A DNA stretch of 64,000 bases, from NCBI RefSeq assembly GCF_030812215.1, contig NZ_JAUSSG010000008.1, positions 186,001-250,000 on the forward strand. The letters are read 5' to 3'. The stretch comes from Variovorax boronicumulans. Its GTDB lineage: Bacteria; Pseudomonadota; Gammaproteobacteria; Burkholderiales; Burkholderiaceae_C. The position numbers were made by a program, and so were the translations under genes. This document shows, piece by piece, positions 35,230-42,953 of the stretch (its first letter is position 1; each line of letters opens with the position of its first letter). The notes beneath the pieces were generated by a model. That model ran no database searches and had not been told where the DNA came from. It saw only the letters and a list, made by a program, of their open reading frames with translations.

Positions 35230-36513
35230 ATGAAACTGCGACACCTCGGCTGGACCCTGCTGACCCTGATCGTGCTTGCGGCCGTGTGCGCCGGCGTGCT
35301 CGTGGCGATGAACCTGCGCGGCGAAGACCCGCTGCCCGAGCAGCCGCAAGCCTTCGACGCCACGCCGCAACAGGTCGAGCGCGGCCGCTACCTCGCGCTG
35401 GCCGGCAACTGCGCCGGCTGCCACACCACGCGCGGCGGCCAGCCCTACGCGGGCGGGCTGCCGCTGGAGACGCCCTTCGGCACCATCTACTCGAGCAATC
35501 TCACCTCCGATCCCGAGACGGGCATCGGCAGCTGGAGCAGCGCGCATTTCTGGCGCGCGATGCACAACGGCCGCAGCAAGGACGGGCGCCTGCTCTACCC
35601 GGCGTTCCCGTACCCCAACTTCACCAAGGTGACGCGCGAGGACTCGGACGCCATCTACGCGTACCTGCGCACCGTGGCTCCCGCGCCCGCACCGAACCTC
35701 GCGCACCGGCTGCGCTTTCCCTACGACACGCAGGCCGCGCTGGCCGTGTGGCGTGCGCTCTCGTTCAAGCCCGAGCCCTTCGTGGCCAACGCGGGCAAGC
35801 CGGCCGAATGGAACCGCGGCGCCTACCTTGTCGATGGCCTCGGCCATTGCATCGCCTGCCACGGCGCGCGCAATTCGCTGGGTGCCACCGAGACCAAGCT
35901 CGGCCTTTCGGGCGGACTGATCGCGGTGGAGAACTGGTATGCGCCGTCGCTCACCGACAAGCGCCAGGCCGGCGTGGCCGGATGGCCCACGGCCGACGTG
36001 GTGGCGCTGCTCAAGACCGGCACCGCGCCGGGCGGCTCGGTGATGGGGCCGATGGCCGACGTGGTGTTCCGCAGCACGCAGCACCTGAGCGAAGCCGACC
36101 TCGCGGCGATGGCGGGTTACCTCAAAGACCTGCCCGATGTTCCCAAGGTCGACGAGCCTGCGCGCCCCTTGGCGCCCGTCCGCCGCGATGCCGGTGCGAT
36201 GGCGCGCGGCGGCAAGATCTACGACCAGCGCTGCGCCTACTGCCATGGCGACCAGGGCCAGGGCGCGAGCGGCGCCTACCCGCCGCTCGCGGGCAATCGC
36301 GCGGTGAACATGTCGCCGCCGACGAACCTCATCCAGGTCGTCTCGCACGGCGGCTTCCTGCCATCGACGGCGGGCAACCCGCGTCCCTACGGCATGCCGC
36401 CGTTCGGGCAGGTGCTCGATGCCGCGGAAGTGGCGGCGGTGCTCACCTACATCCGCGGCTCATGGGGCAACGACAGCGCGCCCGTCACGCAGCTGGACAC
36501 CATGCGGCGCTGA
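35230..36513 (+). CDS. Triheme cytochrome c, dehydrogenase-subunit type
   Basis: This encodes 427 residues with an N-terminal membrane anchor or signal (about 8-27) and three heme sites: CAGCH at 61-65, CIACH at 207-211 and CAYCH at 335-339. The layout matches the cytochrome subunit of membrane-bound alcohol, gluconate or sorbitol dehydrogenases, including PYPNFTKVTREDSDAIYAYL. No flavin or PQQ dehydrogenase subunit is encoded nearby, so its electron donor is unknown. A strong terminator follows. Confidence 0.87.
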   Translation: MKLRHLGWTLLTLIVLAAVCAGVLVAMNLRGEDPLPEQPQAFDATPQQVERGRYLALAGNCAGCHTTRGGQPYAGGLPLETPFGTIYSSNLTSDPETGIGSWSSAHFWRAMHNGRSKDGRLLYPAFPYPNFTKVTREDSDAIYAYLRTVAPAPAPNLAHRLRFPYDTQAALAVWRALSFKPEPFVANAGKPAEWNRGAYLVDGLGHCIACHGARNSLGATETKLGLSGGLIAVENWYAPSLTDKRQAGVAGWPTADVVALLKTGTAPGGSVMGPMADVVFRSTQHLSEADLAAMAGYLKDLPDVPKVDEPARPLAPVRRDAGAMARGGKIYDQRCAYCHGDQGQGASGAYPPLAGNRAVNMSPPTNLIQVVSHGGFLPSTAGNPRPYGMPPFGQVLDAAEVAAVLTYIRGSWGNDSAPVTQLDTMRR

Positions 36514-36565
36514 GCGCCGCCGGATGTCCGTGCGCGAGGGCGCGTGGCCCAGGCGGCAGGCGCTC

Positions 36566-36596
36566 GTTCGAGCGGCTCGCTCGAACTGGATTTTTT
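36566..36596 (+). terminator. Intrinsic terminator after the cytochrome genes
   Basis: GTTCGAGC and GCTCGAAC form a perfect eight-bp stem around GGCTC, followed by TGGA and six T. It ends the plus-strand cytochrome unit four bases before the convergent amidohydrolase stop. Confidence 0.8.
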
Positions 36597-36600
36597 CCCC

Positions 36601-37998
36601 TCATCGCCCCGCCATGTGCGGATGCCGCGCGCCTTCGTAGAGCGTTTGCGCCAGGCCTCGATGCCTCGCCAGCAACGGCGCCAACTCCAACCCCGTGAAG
36701 CGCCCGCCTCGGATGCGGACCTTCCCGTTGATCACACTCAGCGAGACTTCCCCCGGCGTACAGAACACCAGCGCCGCCACCGGGTCATGCCACGCCCCTG
36801 CATGCGCCACGCCGCGCATGTCGAAGGCGACGATGTCCGCCGACATGCCCGGCTCGATCGCGCCGATGTCGTCGCGCCCCAGCACGCGCGCACCGCCGAG
36901 CGTCGCGATCTCCAGCGCCTCGCGCGCTGTCATCGCCGCGGGGCCGTATCCCACACGCTGCAGCAGCATGGCCTGCCGTGCTTCGCCCAGCATGTGCGCG
37001 CCGTCGTTCGACGCGCTGCCATCCACGCCCAGGCCCACGGGAACGCCCGCGCGCCGCATCGCACCGATGGGCGCGATGCCCGAGGCCAGCCGCATGTTCG
37101 AGCAAGGGCAATGCGCCACACCGGTGCCGGTGCGGCCGAAGAGCGCGATGCCCGCCTCGTCGAGCTTCACGCAGTGCGCGTGCCACACGTCGCGGCCGAC
37201 CCAGCCCAGGTCTTCGGCGTACTCGGCGGGTGTCATGCCGAACTTCTCGCGCGAGTAGGCGACGTCGTTGTCATTCTCGGCCAGGTGCGTATGCAGCGAC
37301 ACGCCGCGCTCGCGCGCCAGCTCGGCCGACAGGCGCATCAGGTCGCGCGAGACGGAGAACGGCGAGCAGGGTGCGAGCACGATGCGGCGCATCGAATGGC
37401 GCGAGGCATCGTGCCAGCGGCCGATGAGCCGCTCGCTGTCGCGCAGGATGGCCTCTTCGGTTTCCACCACCTCGTCGGGCGGCAGGCCGCCGGCGCTGCG
37501 GCCCACGCTCATGCTGCCGCGCGCGGCATGAAAGCGCATGCCCATCGCATCGGCCGCCTCGATCGAATCGTCGAGCCTCGAGCCGTTGGGGAACAGGTAG
37601 AGATGGTCGCTGGTGGTGGTGCAGCCCGAGCGCATCAGCTCGGCCATCGCGGTCTGCGTCGAGACGCGGATCATCTCGGGCGTGAGACGCGCCCACAGCA
37701 GATACAGGTTCGTGAGCCAGCCGAAGAGCTCCGCGTCCTGCGCCTCGGGCACGGCGCGCGTGAGGCTCTGGTACATGTGGTGGTGCGTGTTGACCAGGCC
37801 GGGCATCACGACATGGCCGTGCATGTCGAGAGCCTCGGCCTGGCCGCTCTGCAGGGCGTCGAGGTAGGTGGTGGGCAGCTCGGTGGTGGGGCCGGCCCAG
37901 GCCACCGCGGGGCCGTCGGTCACCACGGCGCCGTCGGCGATTTCGCGCCGGGCGGCGTCCATGGTGACGAGGATGTCGGCATGTTGGAGGATCAGCAT
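36601..37998 (-). CDS. Amidohydrolase, 8-oxoguanine deaminase / TRZ-ATZ family
   Basis: This is a 465-residue metal-dependent hydrolase of the ATZ/TRZ group. The metal motif is THHHMYQ at 71-77, with later histidines in HTHLAEN and WHAHCV and the aspartate in GVDGSASND. Homologues in Burkholderiales are usually called 8-oxoguanine deaminase or hydroxyatrazine-type hydrolase; stretches such as AVPEAQDAELFGWLTNLY are typical. The reaction would be deamination of an oxidised purine or related heterocycle. The exact substrate cannot be fixed. The next gene leftward is convergent; upstream lies a phospholipase gene on the same strand, 18 bases away. Confidence 0.83.
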   Translation of the reverse strand: MLILQHADILVTMDAARREIADGAVVTDGPAVAWAGPTTELPTTYLDALQSGQAEALDMHGHVVMPGLVNTHHHMYQSLTRAVPEAQDAELFGWLTNLYLLWARLTPEMIRVSTQTAMAELMRSGCTTTSDHLYLFPNGSRLDDSIEAADAMGMRFHAARGSMSVGRSAGGLPPDEVVETEEAILRDSERLIGRWHDASRHSMRRIVLAPCSPFSVSRDLMRLSAELARERGVSLHTHLAENDNDVAYSREKFGMTPAEYAEDLGWVGRDVWHAHCVKLDEAGIALFGRTGTGVAHCPCSNMRLASGIAPIGAMRRAGVPVGLGVDGSASNDGAHMLGEARQAMLLQRVGYGPAAMTAREALEIATLGGARVLGRDDIGAIEPGMSADIVAFDMRGVAHAGAWHDPVAALVFCTPGEVSLSVINGKVRIRGGRFTGLELAPLLARHRGLAQTLYEGARHPHMAGR

Positions 37999-38016
37999 GC
38001 CGGCATTTTGCGCGGC

Positions 38017-40287
38017 TCAGAGGTCGGGCAGGCCCATCGCCGGATCGCTCACCGTGTGCTTGCCGGTTTCCACGCGGCCGGCGAAGCGGCGGTAGTAGCC
38101 GGCATCGGCATCGCAGGTCACCGCGAAGTCGTACCACTGGCCGCTCGCTGCAAGATCCCAATGCTGGTCGACGGTGGCGCCGCCGTTCACGGTCGCGGTC
38201 CACGGGCCGTCGCCGCGGTAGGCCTTGGCGCGGATGGTGAACTTGCAGGCGGCCTTGCCGTCGTTGCGCATGCTCAGGTAGACGTTGCCGTTGGCGATGT
38301 CGTAGCACACGCGCACCTCGGGAATCGCCACGCCGCTTGCGCGCACGGTGCCGAGGTCGCCCTGGAAGTGGCGATGAAAGCCATTCGGCCCGAGCACCCA
38401 CAGGTCGTACTTGCCGGCGTTGTCGGCAGCCGCGGCCCAGGTGTCGTCCAGCGACTTGCCCGCTTCCACCATGTAGCGGCGCGGCAGGCGGTCGAGGTTG
38501 AGCTTGTCGTAGACATGGAACACAGCCGCGGCCTTGCCCGTGTTCGAGAACAGCAACTGCACCTTGCCGCCGGCCGTGTCGACCTTGGCGCTGGCGTGCA
38601 GCTCATAGGGCAGCGCGCGCGAAGGCCGCGTGCCGGTGGCCTGCACGGGCAGCTTGCCGTCGCCCGGCGGCGTGACCTGCGGCAGCGCGTCCTGTGCGGC
38701 GCGCACCTGGTCGGCCTCGGCCTTGCTGCGGCGGCCTGCGAGCGTGGGCAGCGCTTCTTCATTCGGCGTGGCGAAGTTGAAGGCGCTCGTGAGGTCGCCA
38801 TTCACCGCGCGGCGGAACGGGCTGATGTTGGTTTCCTTCACGCCGAAACGTGCTTCCAGGAAACGCAGCACAGAGGTGTGATCGAAGGTCTGCGAGTTGA
38901 CCCAGCCACCGCGGCTCCACGGCGAGATCACATACATCGGCACGCGCATGCCCGGGCCGTAGACGTTGCCGTCGGGCGTGGGCTGCGAGGCGGTCATGCC
39001 CGGGGGCTTCGGATGGTTGAAGTACTCGTAGCTCAGGTCCGCGTCCGGCAGCGTGGTCTTGCCGGCGAAGGTTTTCACGCCGGGGTCGGCCGAGGGAATG
39101 GGCGAGGGCGCGGAGGCCGAGGGCACGTGGTCGAAGTAGCCGTCGTTCTCGTCGAAATTGACGATGAACACCGTCTTGCTCCACACCTCGGGCACCGCGG
39201 TGAGCGCGTCCAGAACTTCCTGGATGTACCAGGCGCCTTGCACCGGGCTCGACGGGCCGGGGTGCTCGGAGTACACGTCCGGCGGAATGATCCACGACAC
39301 CTGCGGCAGGCGGCCGGCTTTCACGTCGGCGCGGAACGCATCGAAGATCGCGCCCGCATCGAAGGCCGCCTGGTCGGCCACCGGCAGCGTGTTGGCGGTG
39401 CCTTTGTAGAGTGGATTGCCGGCATCGTCGCCGGGCGCGTAGGCGGGCGATGCGCCTTGCGGCAGCGAGGTGCTCACCGGCTTGCCCGAGGCCTCGTTCG
39501 CCTTGCGGTACGGCTTGAAGCCCAGGAGCGGATTGCAGCCGTAGTTGTTCGGAATGTTCTGGTAGACGATCCAGCTGACGTTGGCTTCCTGCAGGCGCTC
39601 CGCATAGGTCTTCCACTCGTAGCCCTCGGTCGAAGGGCCGGTCGAGCTCCACGGGTTGACGTTGTTCACGTAGGCCTGGTTGCCACCGGCCGAGCTGTTG
39701 GGACCATTGGTGCCGGTCCAGTGGAACGAGCGGTTGGCGTGCGTGCCGGTGTGCATCGCGCAGTGGTAGTCGTCGCAGATCGTGAAGGCGTTGGCCAGTG
39801 CGAACTGGAACGGAAGCTCGGCCTCCGTGAGGTAGCCCATCGACTGCGTGAAGGGCGCCTTGTTGTTCACCTTCTTGTAGCGCGGCCATTGATAGAGGCG
39901 GCCGCCGTCCCATGCATTGTGCGAGTCGACCCAGGTGTGCGGCGTGCTGCTCACGCGCTGCGCGTTGCCCTTGGTCGCATCGAGGTGGTAGGGCACCACC
40001 TGCTTGCCTGCATCGTCGAGTTGCTGCCACACGGCCAGGCCGTTGGGCAGCGGGATGGTCATGCGATCGCCGAAGCCGCGCACGCCCTTGAGCGTTCCGA
40101 AGTAGTGGTCGAACGAGCGGTTCTCCTGCATCAGGATCACGACGTGCTCGACGTCCATGATCGTGCCGGTCTTGTTGTTGGCCGGAATGGCGAGGGCGCG
40201 GCGGATGCTCGGCGGAAAGGCCGAGAGCGCGAGTGCGGCGGCACCGGTGGTGGCGGTGCCGGTGAGGAATTTGCGGCGTGAGGTCAT
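38017..40287 (-). CDS. Phosphocholine-specific phospholipase C, copy 1
   Basis: This is a 756-residue non-haemolytic-type phospholipase C (PlcN/PlcH family), which splits phosphatidylcholine to diacylglycerol and phosphocholine. The Tat signal has SRRKFL at 3-8 and cleavage near ALA/IP at 33. The catalytic stretch MQENRSFDHYFGT lies near 53-65. Two C-terminal DUF756 repeats follow after about residue 560. It is preceded by a small lipoprotein gene, 33 bases upstream. It is the third of three tandem paralogues and differs most in its middle loops (NVNP and the proline-rich insert near 380). Likely Pho-regulated through the 40.6 kb promoter. Confidence 0.93.
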   Translation of the reverse strand: MTSRRKFLTGTATTGAAALALSAFPPSIRRALAIPANNKTGTIMDVEHVVILMQENRSFDHYFGTLKGVRGFGDRMTIPLPNGLAVWQQLDDAGKQVVPYHLDATKGNAQRVSSTPHTWVDSHNAWDGGRLYQWPRYKKVNNKAPFTQSMGYLTEAELPFQFALANAFTICDDYHCAMHTGTHANRSFHWTGTNGPNSSAGGNQAYVNNVNPWSSTGPSTEGYEWKTYAERLQEANVSWIVYQNIPNNYGCNPLLGFKPYRKANEASGKPVSTSLPQGASPAYAPGDDAGNPLYKGTANTLPVADQAAFDAGAIFDAFRADVKAGRLPQVSWIIPPDVYSEHPGPSSPVQGAWYIQEVLDALTAVPEVWSKTVFIVNFDENDGYFDHVPSASAPSPIPSADPGVKTFAGKTTLPDADLSYEYFNHPKPPGMTASQPTPDGNVYGPGMRVPMYVISPWSRGGWVNSQTFDHTSVLRFLEARFGVKETNISPFRRAVNGDLTSAFNFATPNEEALPTLAGRRSKAEADQVRAAQDALPQVTPPGDGKLPVQATGTRPSRALPYELHASAKVDTAGGKVQLLFSNTGKAAAVFHVYDKLNLDRLPRRYMVEAGKSLDDTWAAAADNAGKYDLWVLGPNGFHRHFQGDLGTVRASGVAIPEVRVCYDIANGNVYLSMRNDGKAACKFTIRAKAYRGDGPWTATVNGGATVDQHWDLAASGQWYDFAVTCDADAGYYRRFAGRVETGKHTVSDPAMGLPDL

Positions 40288-40320
40288 GGTCGTGTTGTTC
40301 TGGTTTTTTTAACGCAATCT

Positions 40321-40515
40321 TCAGGGCGCGCAACGCATCTCGGGTTTGACGCCGGTGTCGGGCGGCGTGACGGGCGGAGTGGTCGGGGGTGCTCCGGCGC
40401 CGGGCAGGCCACCGAAGAATCCACCGCCGCCATCGCTGCCACCGCCGCAGGCGGAGAGCACGCAGGCCACGATCAATGCGGGTGCCAGCCGCGCGGAATA
40501 AGAAAGAAGTCGCAT
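40321..40515 (-). CDS. Small Gly/Pro-rich lipoprotein, copy A
   Basis: This encodes 64 residues from ATG 40515. The signal ends in VLSAC (Cys23). The mature chain is GGGSDGGGG-type, then GGLPGAGAPPTTPPVTPP and the C-terminal CAP. A near-identical paralogue (45215-45415) also directly precedes a phospholipase C gene. The linker-like composition and a second, terminal cysteine suggest a surface-anchored spacer or accessory, but no function is known. Its promoter is the predicted Pho site at 40581-40614. Confidence 0.75.
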   Translation of the reverse strand: MRLLSYSARLAPALIVACVLSACGGGSDGGGGFFGGLPGAGAPPTTPPVTPPDTGVKPEMRCAP

Positions 40516-40548
40516 CGGGGGAGATCCTCTTGGAGTGTTGAGCGGGCA

Positions 40549-40567
40549 CTCCACGGACGTCGTGGAG
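40549..40567 (-). other. Hairpin in the predicted 5' leader of lipoprotein A
   Basis: CTCCACG and CGTGGAG form a perfect seven-bp stem around GACGT. On the minus strand it lies a few bases after the predicted transcription start and about 34 bases before the ATG. It may protect or regulate the mRNA. Confidence 0.4.
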
Positions 40568-40580
40568 GCCGCTGCACTCG

Positions 40581-40614
40581 AGGCTAGAAAGCGCCCATGA
40601 CATCGGCATGAACC
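40581..40614 (-). promoter_or_regulatory. Predicted Pho-box promoter for lipoprotein A and phospholipase copy 1
   Basis: On the minus strand GGTTCAT-GCCG-ATGTCAT (40614-40597) matches the Pho-box consensus at 10 of 14 positions. Ten bases further lies TAGCCT (40586-40581), fitting the TANNNT -10 expected at this distance from PhoB sites. The same TAGCCT at the same distance follows the half-sites at 47.7 kb. Confidence 0.65.
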
Positions 40615-40683
40615 AGAGGGGGCGAGGTGTAAGCGCGCGTTGCACGCACTTCTTTTTTCACCTCGCCCACGAGGCACGAACGC

Positions 40684-42930
40684 TCAGAGGTCGGCCAAGC
40701 CCATCGCCGGATCGCTCACCGTGTGCTTGCCGGTTTCCACGCGGCCCGCAAAGCGGCGGTAGTAGCCGGCATCGGCATCGCAGGTCACCGCGAAGTCGTA
40801 CCACTGGCCACTCGCGGCGAGCTCCCAGTGCTGGTCAACAGCAGCGCCGCCATTGACGGTGGCGGTCCACGGACCATCGTTGCGGTAGGCCTTCGCACGC
40901 ACGGTGAACGTGCAAGGATTCTTGCCGTCGTTGCGCATGCTCACATAGACGTTGCCGTTCGCGATGTCGTAGCACACGCGAACTTCAGGCACCGCCGCAT
41001 CGCCCGCGCGAAGGCGGTTGAGGTCGCCCTTGAAGTGACGGTGAAAGCCATTCGGCCCGAGCACCCACAGGTCGTAGAAACCGCTGTTGTCGGTCATCGC
41101 GTTCCACGAATCGTCGAGCATCTTGCCTGGCTCCACCATGTAGCGGCGGGGCAAGCGGTCGAGGTTGAGCTTGTCGTAGACGTGGAACACCGCAGCCGCC
41201 TTGCCGGTGTTCGAGAACAGCAGTTGCACCTTGCCGCCGATCGTGTCGGCCTTGGCGCTCGCATGCAGCTCGTAAGGCAGCGCGCGCGAAGGCCGCGTGC
41301 CGGTGAACTGGCGCGGCAGCTGCGGGTCCAGCGGCAGCGGCACCTGCGGCAGCGCCTGCTGGTCGTTGCGCAGCCTGTCGGCATCGGCCTTCGTCGTGCG
41401 GCCCGTGAGCGTGGGCAGCGCCTCGGTGTTGGGCGTCGCGAAGTTGAAGGCGCTCGTGAGATCGCCGCACACCGCGCGCCGGAACGGCGAGATGTTGGGT
41501 TCCTTCACGCCAAAGCGCGTCTCGAGGAAGCGCAACACCGAGGTGTGGTCGAAGGCCTGCGAGCTGACCCAGCCGCCGCGGCTCCACGGCGAGATCACGT
41601 ACAGCGGCACGCGCGGCCCCGGACCGTAGACGCGGCCGTCGGGCTTGGGCTGGCTGCTGCTGCCGGCCGGTGCCGGGTGCGTGAAGTACTCGGCGCCCAG
41701 GTCCGCATCGGGCAGCGTCGTCTTGCCGGCGTAGGTGCCGTCGCCGTTGGGCGAGGGCGCCGAGGGCGAGGGCACGTGGTCGAAGTAGCCGTCGTTCTCG
41801 TCGAAGTTGATGAGCAGCACGGTCTTGCTCCAGACCTCGGGCACGGCGGTGAGCGCGTCCAGCACTTCCTGCAGGAACCATGCGCCCTGCACGGGGCTCG
41901 AGGGCCCGGGATGCTCGCAGTAGATCGACGGCGCGTTCATCCACGAGACCTGCGGCAGCTTGCCTTCGCGGATGTCCCGCTTGAAGGCGTCCAGGTACTC
42001 CTCGGGGCGCGTGCCCGGCAGCGTGTTGGCCACGCCCTTGTAGAGCGGGTTCTTGGCGTTGTCCGAGGCCGCGTCGTAGGCGTGGTAGGGCAAGGCCTGG
42101 CCGGTGTCCGCGTAAGGTTGGTTCGGCGCGCCGCCGCTGCACACCGGAAAGCCCGAGGCGAGATTGGCCTGGCGGAACTGCTGGAACGCGCCCAGCATGT
42201 TGTCGCCCCATTCGTCGGGCATGTTCTGGTAGCTGATCCACTTGACGCCCGCGTCCTCCAGGCGTTCGGCATACGTCTTCCACGTGTAGCCGGTGTTGGC
42301 CGAGGCGGGCTTGCCCTCGATCCAGTCCCATTCGTTGCGCACGAACGCCACGTTCTGCGCGGTCGGTCCGTTGGTGCCGGTGAGATGGAAGGAGCGGTTC
42401 GCATCCGTGCCGGTGTGCATCCCGCAGTGGTACGCGTCGCAGATCGTGAAGGCATTGGCCAGCGCGTACTGGAAGGGAACCTCGGCCTCCTTGTGGTAGC
42501 CCATTGCCTTGTTGGTCTTGTAGCGCGGCCACTGGTACATGCGGCCGTTGTCCCACGCGTTCTGGCTGTCGTTCCAGTCGTGCGGTGTGCCGCCGTCGCG
42601 CTGGGCGTTCCCCTTGCGGCTGTCGAAGTGGTACGGCAGGATCTGCTTGCCCGAGGCGTCGCTCTGCTGCCACACGTTCAGGCCCTTGGGCAGCGGAATG
42701 GTGAAGCGGTCACCGAAGCCGCGCACGCCCATGAGCGTGCCGAAATAGTGGTCGAACGAGCGGTTCTCCTGCATCAGGATCACGACGTGCTCGACGTCCA
42801 TGATCGTGCCGGTCTTGTTGTTGGCGGGGATGGCGAGGGCGCGGCGGATGCTCGGCGGAAAGGCCGAGAGCGCGAGTGCGGCGGCACCGGTTGTGGCGGT
42901 GCCGGTGAGGAATTTGCGGCGTGAGTTCAT
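40684..42930 (-). CDS. Phosphocholine-specific phospholipase C, copy 2
   Basis: This is a 748-residue paralogue of the flanking enzymes. The Tat signal has SRRKFL at 3-8, and the first 40 residues are almost identical to copy 1. The catalytic MQENRSFDHYFGT stretch and two C-terminal DUF756 repeats are intact. It starts 23 bases after copy 3 with no ribosome binding site that I can see, so it may depend on coupling. It has no lipoprotein gene of its own. Differences from the others lie mainly in the substrate-side loops (residues 130-280). Confidence 0.93.
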   Translation of the reverse strand: MNSRRKFLTGTATTGAAALALSAFPPSIRRALAIPANNKTGTIMDVEHVVILMQENRSFDHYFGTLMGVRGFGDRFTIPLPKGLNVWQQSDASGKQILPYHFDSRKGNAQRDGGTPHDWNDSQNAWDNGRMYQWPRYKTNKAMGYHKEAEVPFQYALANAFTICDAYHCGMHTGTDANRSFHLTGTNGPTAQNVAFVRNEWDWIEGKPASANTGYTWKTYAERLEDAGVKWISYQNMPDEWGDNMLGAFQQFRQANLASGFPVCSGGAPNQPYADTGQALPYHAYDAASDNAKNPLYKGVANTLPGTRPEEYLDAFKRDIREGKLPQVSWMNAPSIYCEHPGPSSPVQGAWFLQEVLDALTAVPEVWSKTVLLINFDENDGYFDHVPSPSAPSPNGDGTYAGKTTLPDADLGAEYFTHPAPAGSSSQPKPDGRVYGPGPRVPLYVISPWSRGGWVSSQAFDHTSVLRFLETRFGVKEPNISPFRRAVCGDLTSAFNFATPNTEALPTLTGRTTKADADRLRNDQQALPQVPLPLDPQLPRQFTGTRPSRALPYELHASAKADTIGGKVQLLFSNTGKAAAVFHVYDKLNLDRLPRRYMVEPGKMLDDSWNAMTDNSGFYDLWVLGPNGFHRHFKGDLNRLRAGDAAVPEVRVCYDIANGNVYVSMRNDGKNPCTFTVRAKAYRNDGPWTATVNGGAAVDQHWELAASGQWYDFAVTCDADAGYYRRFAGRVETGKHTVSDPAMGLADL

Positions 42931-42953
42931 GGGTCTGTGGTCGGATGCAGTGC

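Noticed and set aside
36544..40281. 1245-codon open frame on the plus strand
   Set aside because: It lies antisense to the amidohydrolase and phospholipase genes, has an Arg/His/Val-rich composition and no domain; it is a high-GC shadow.
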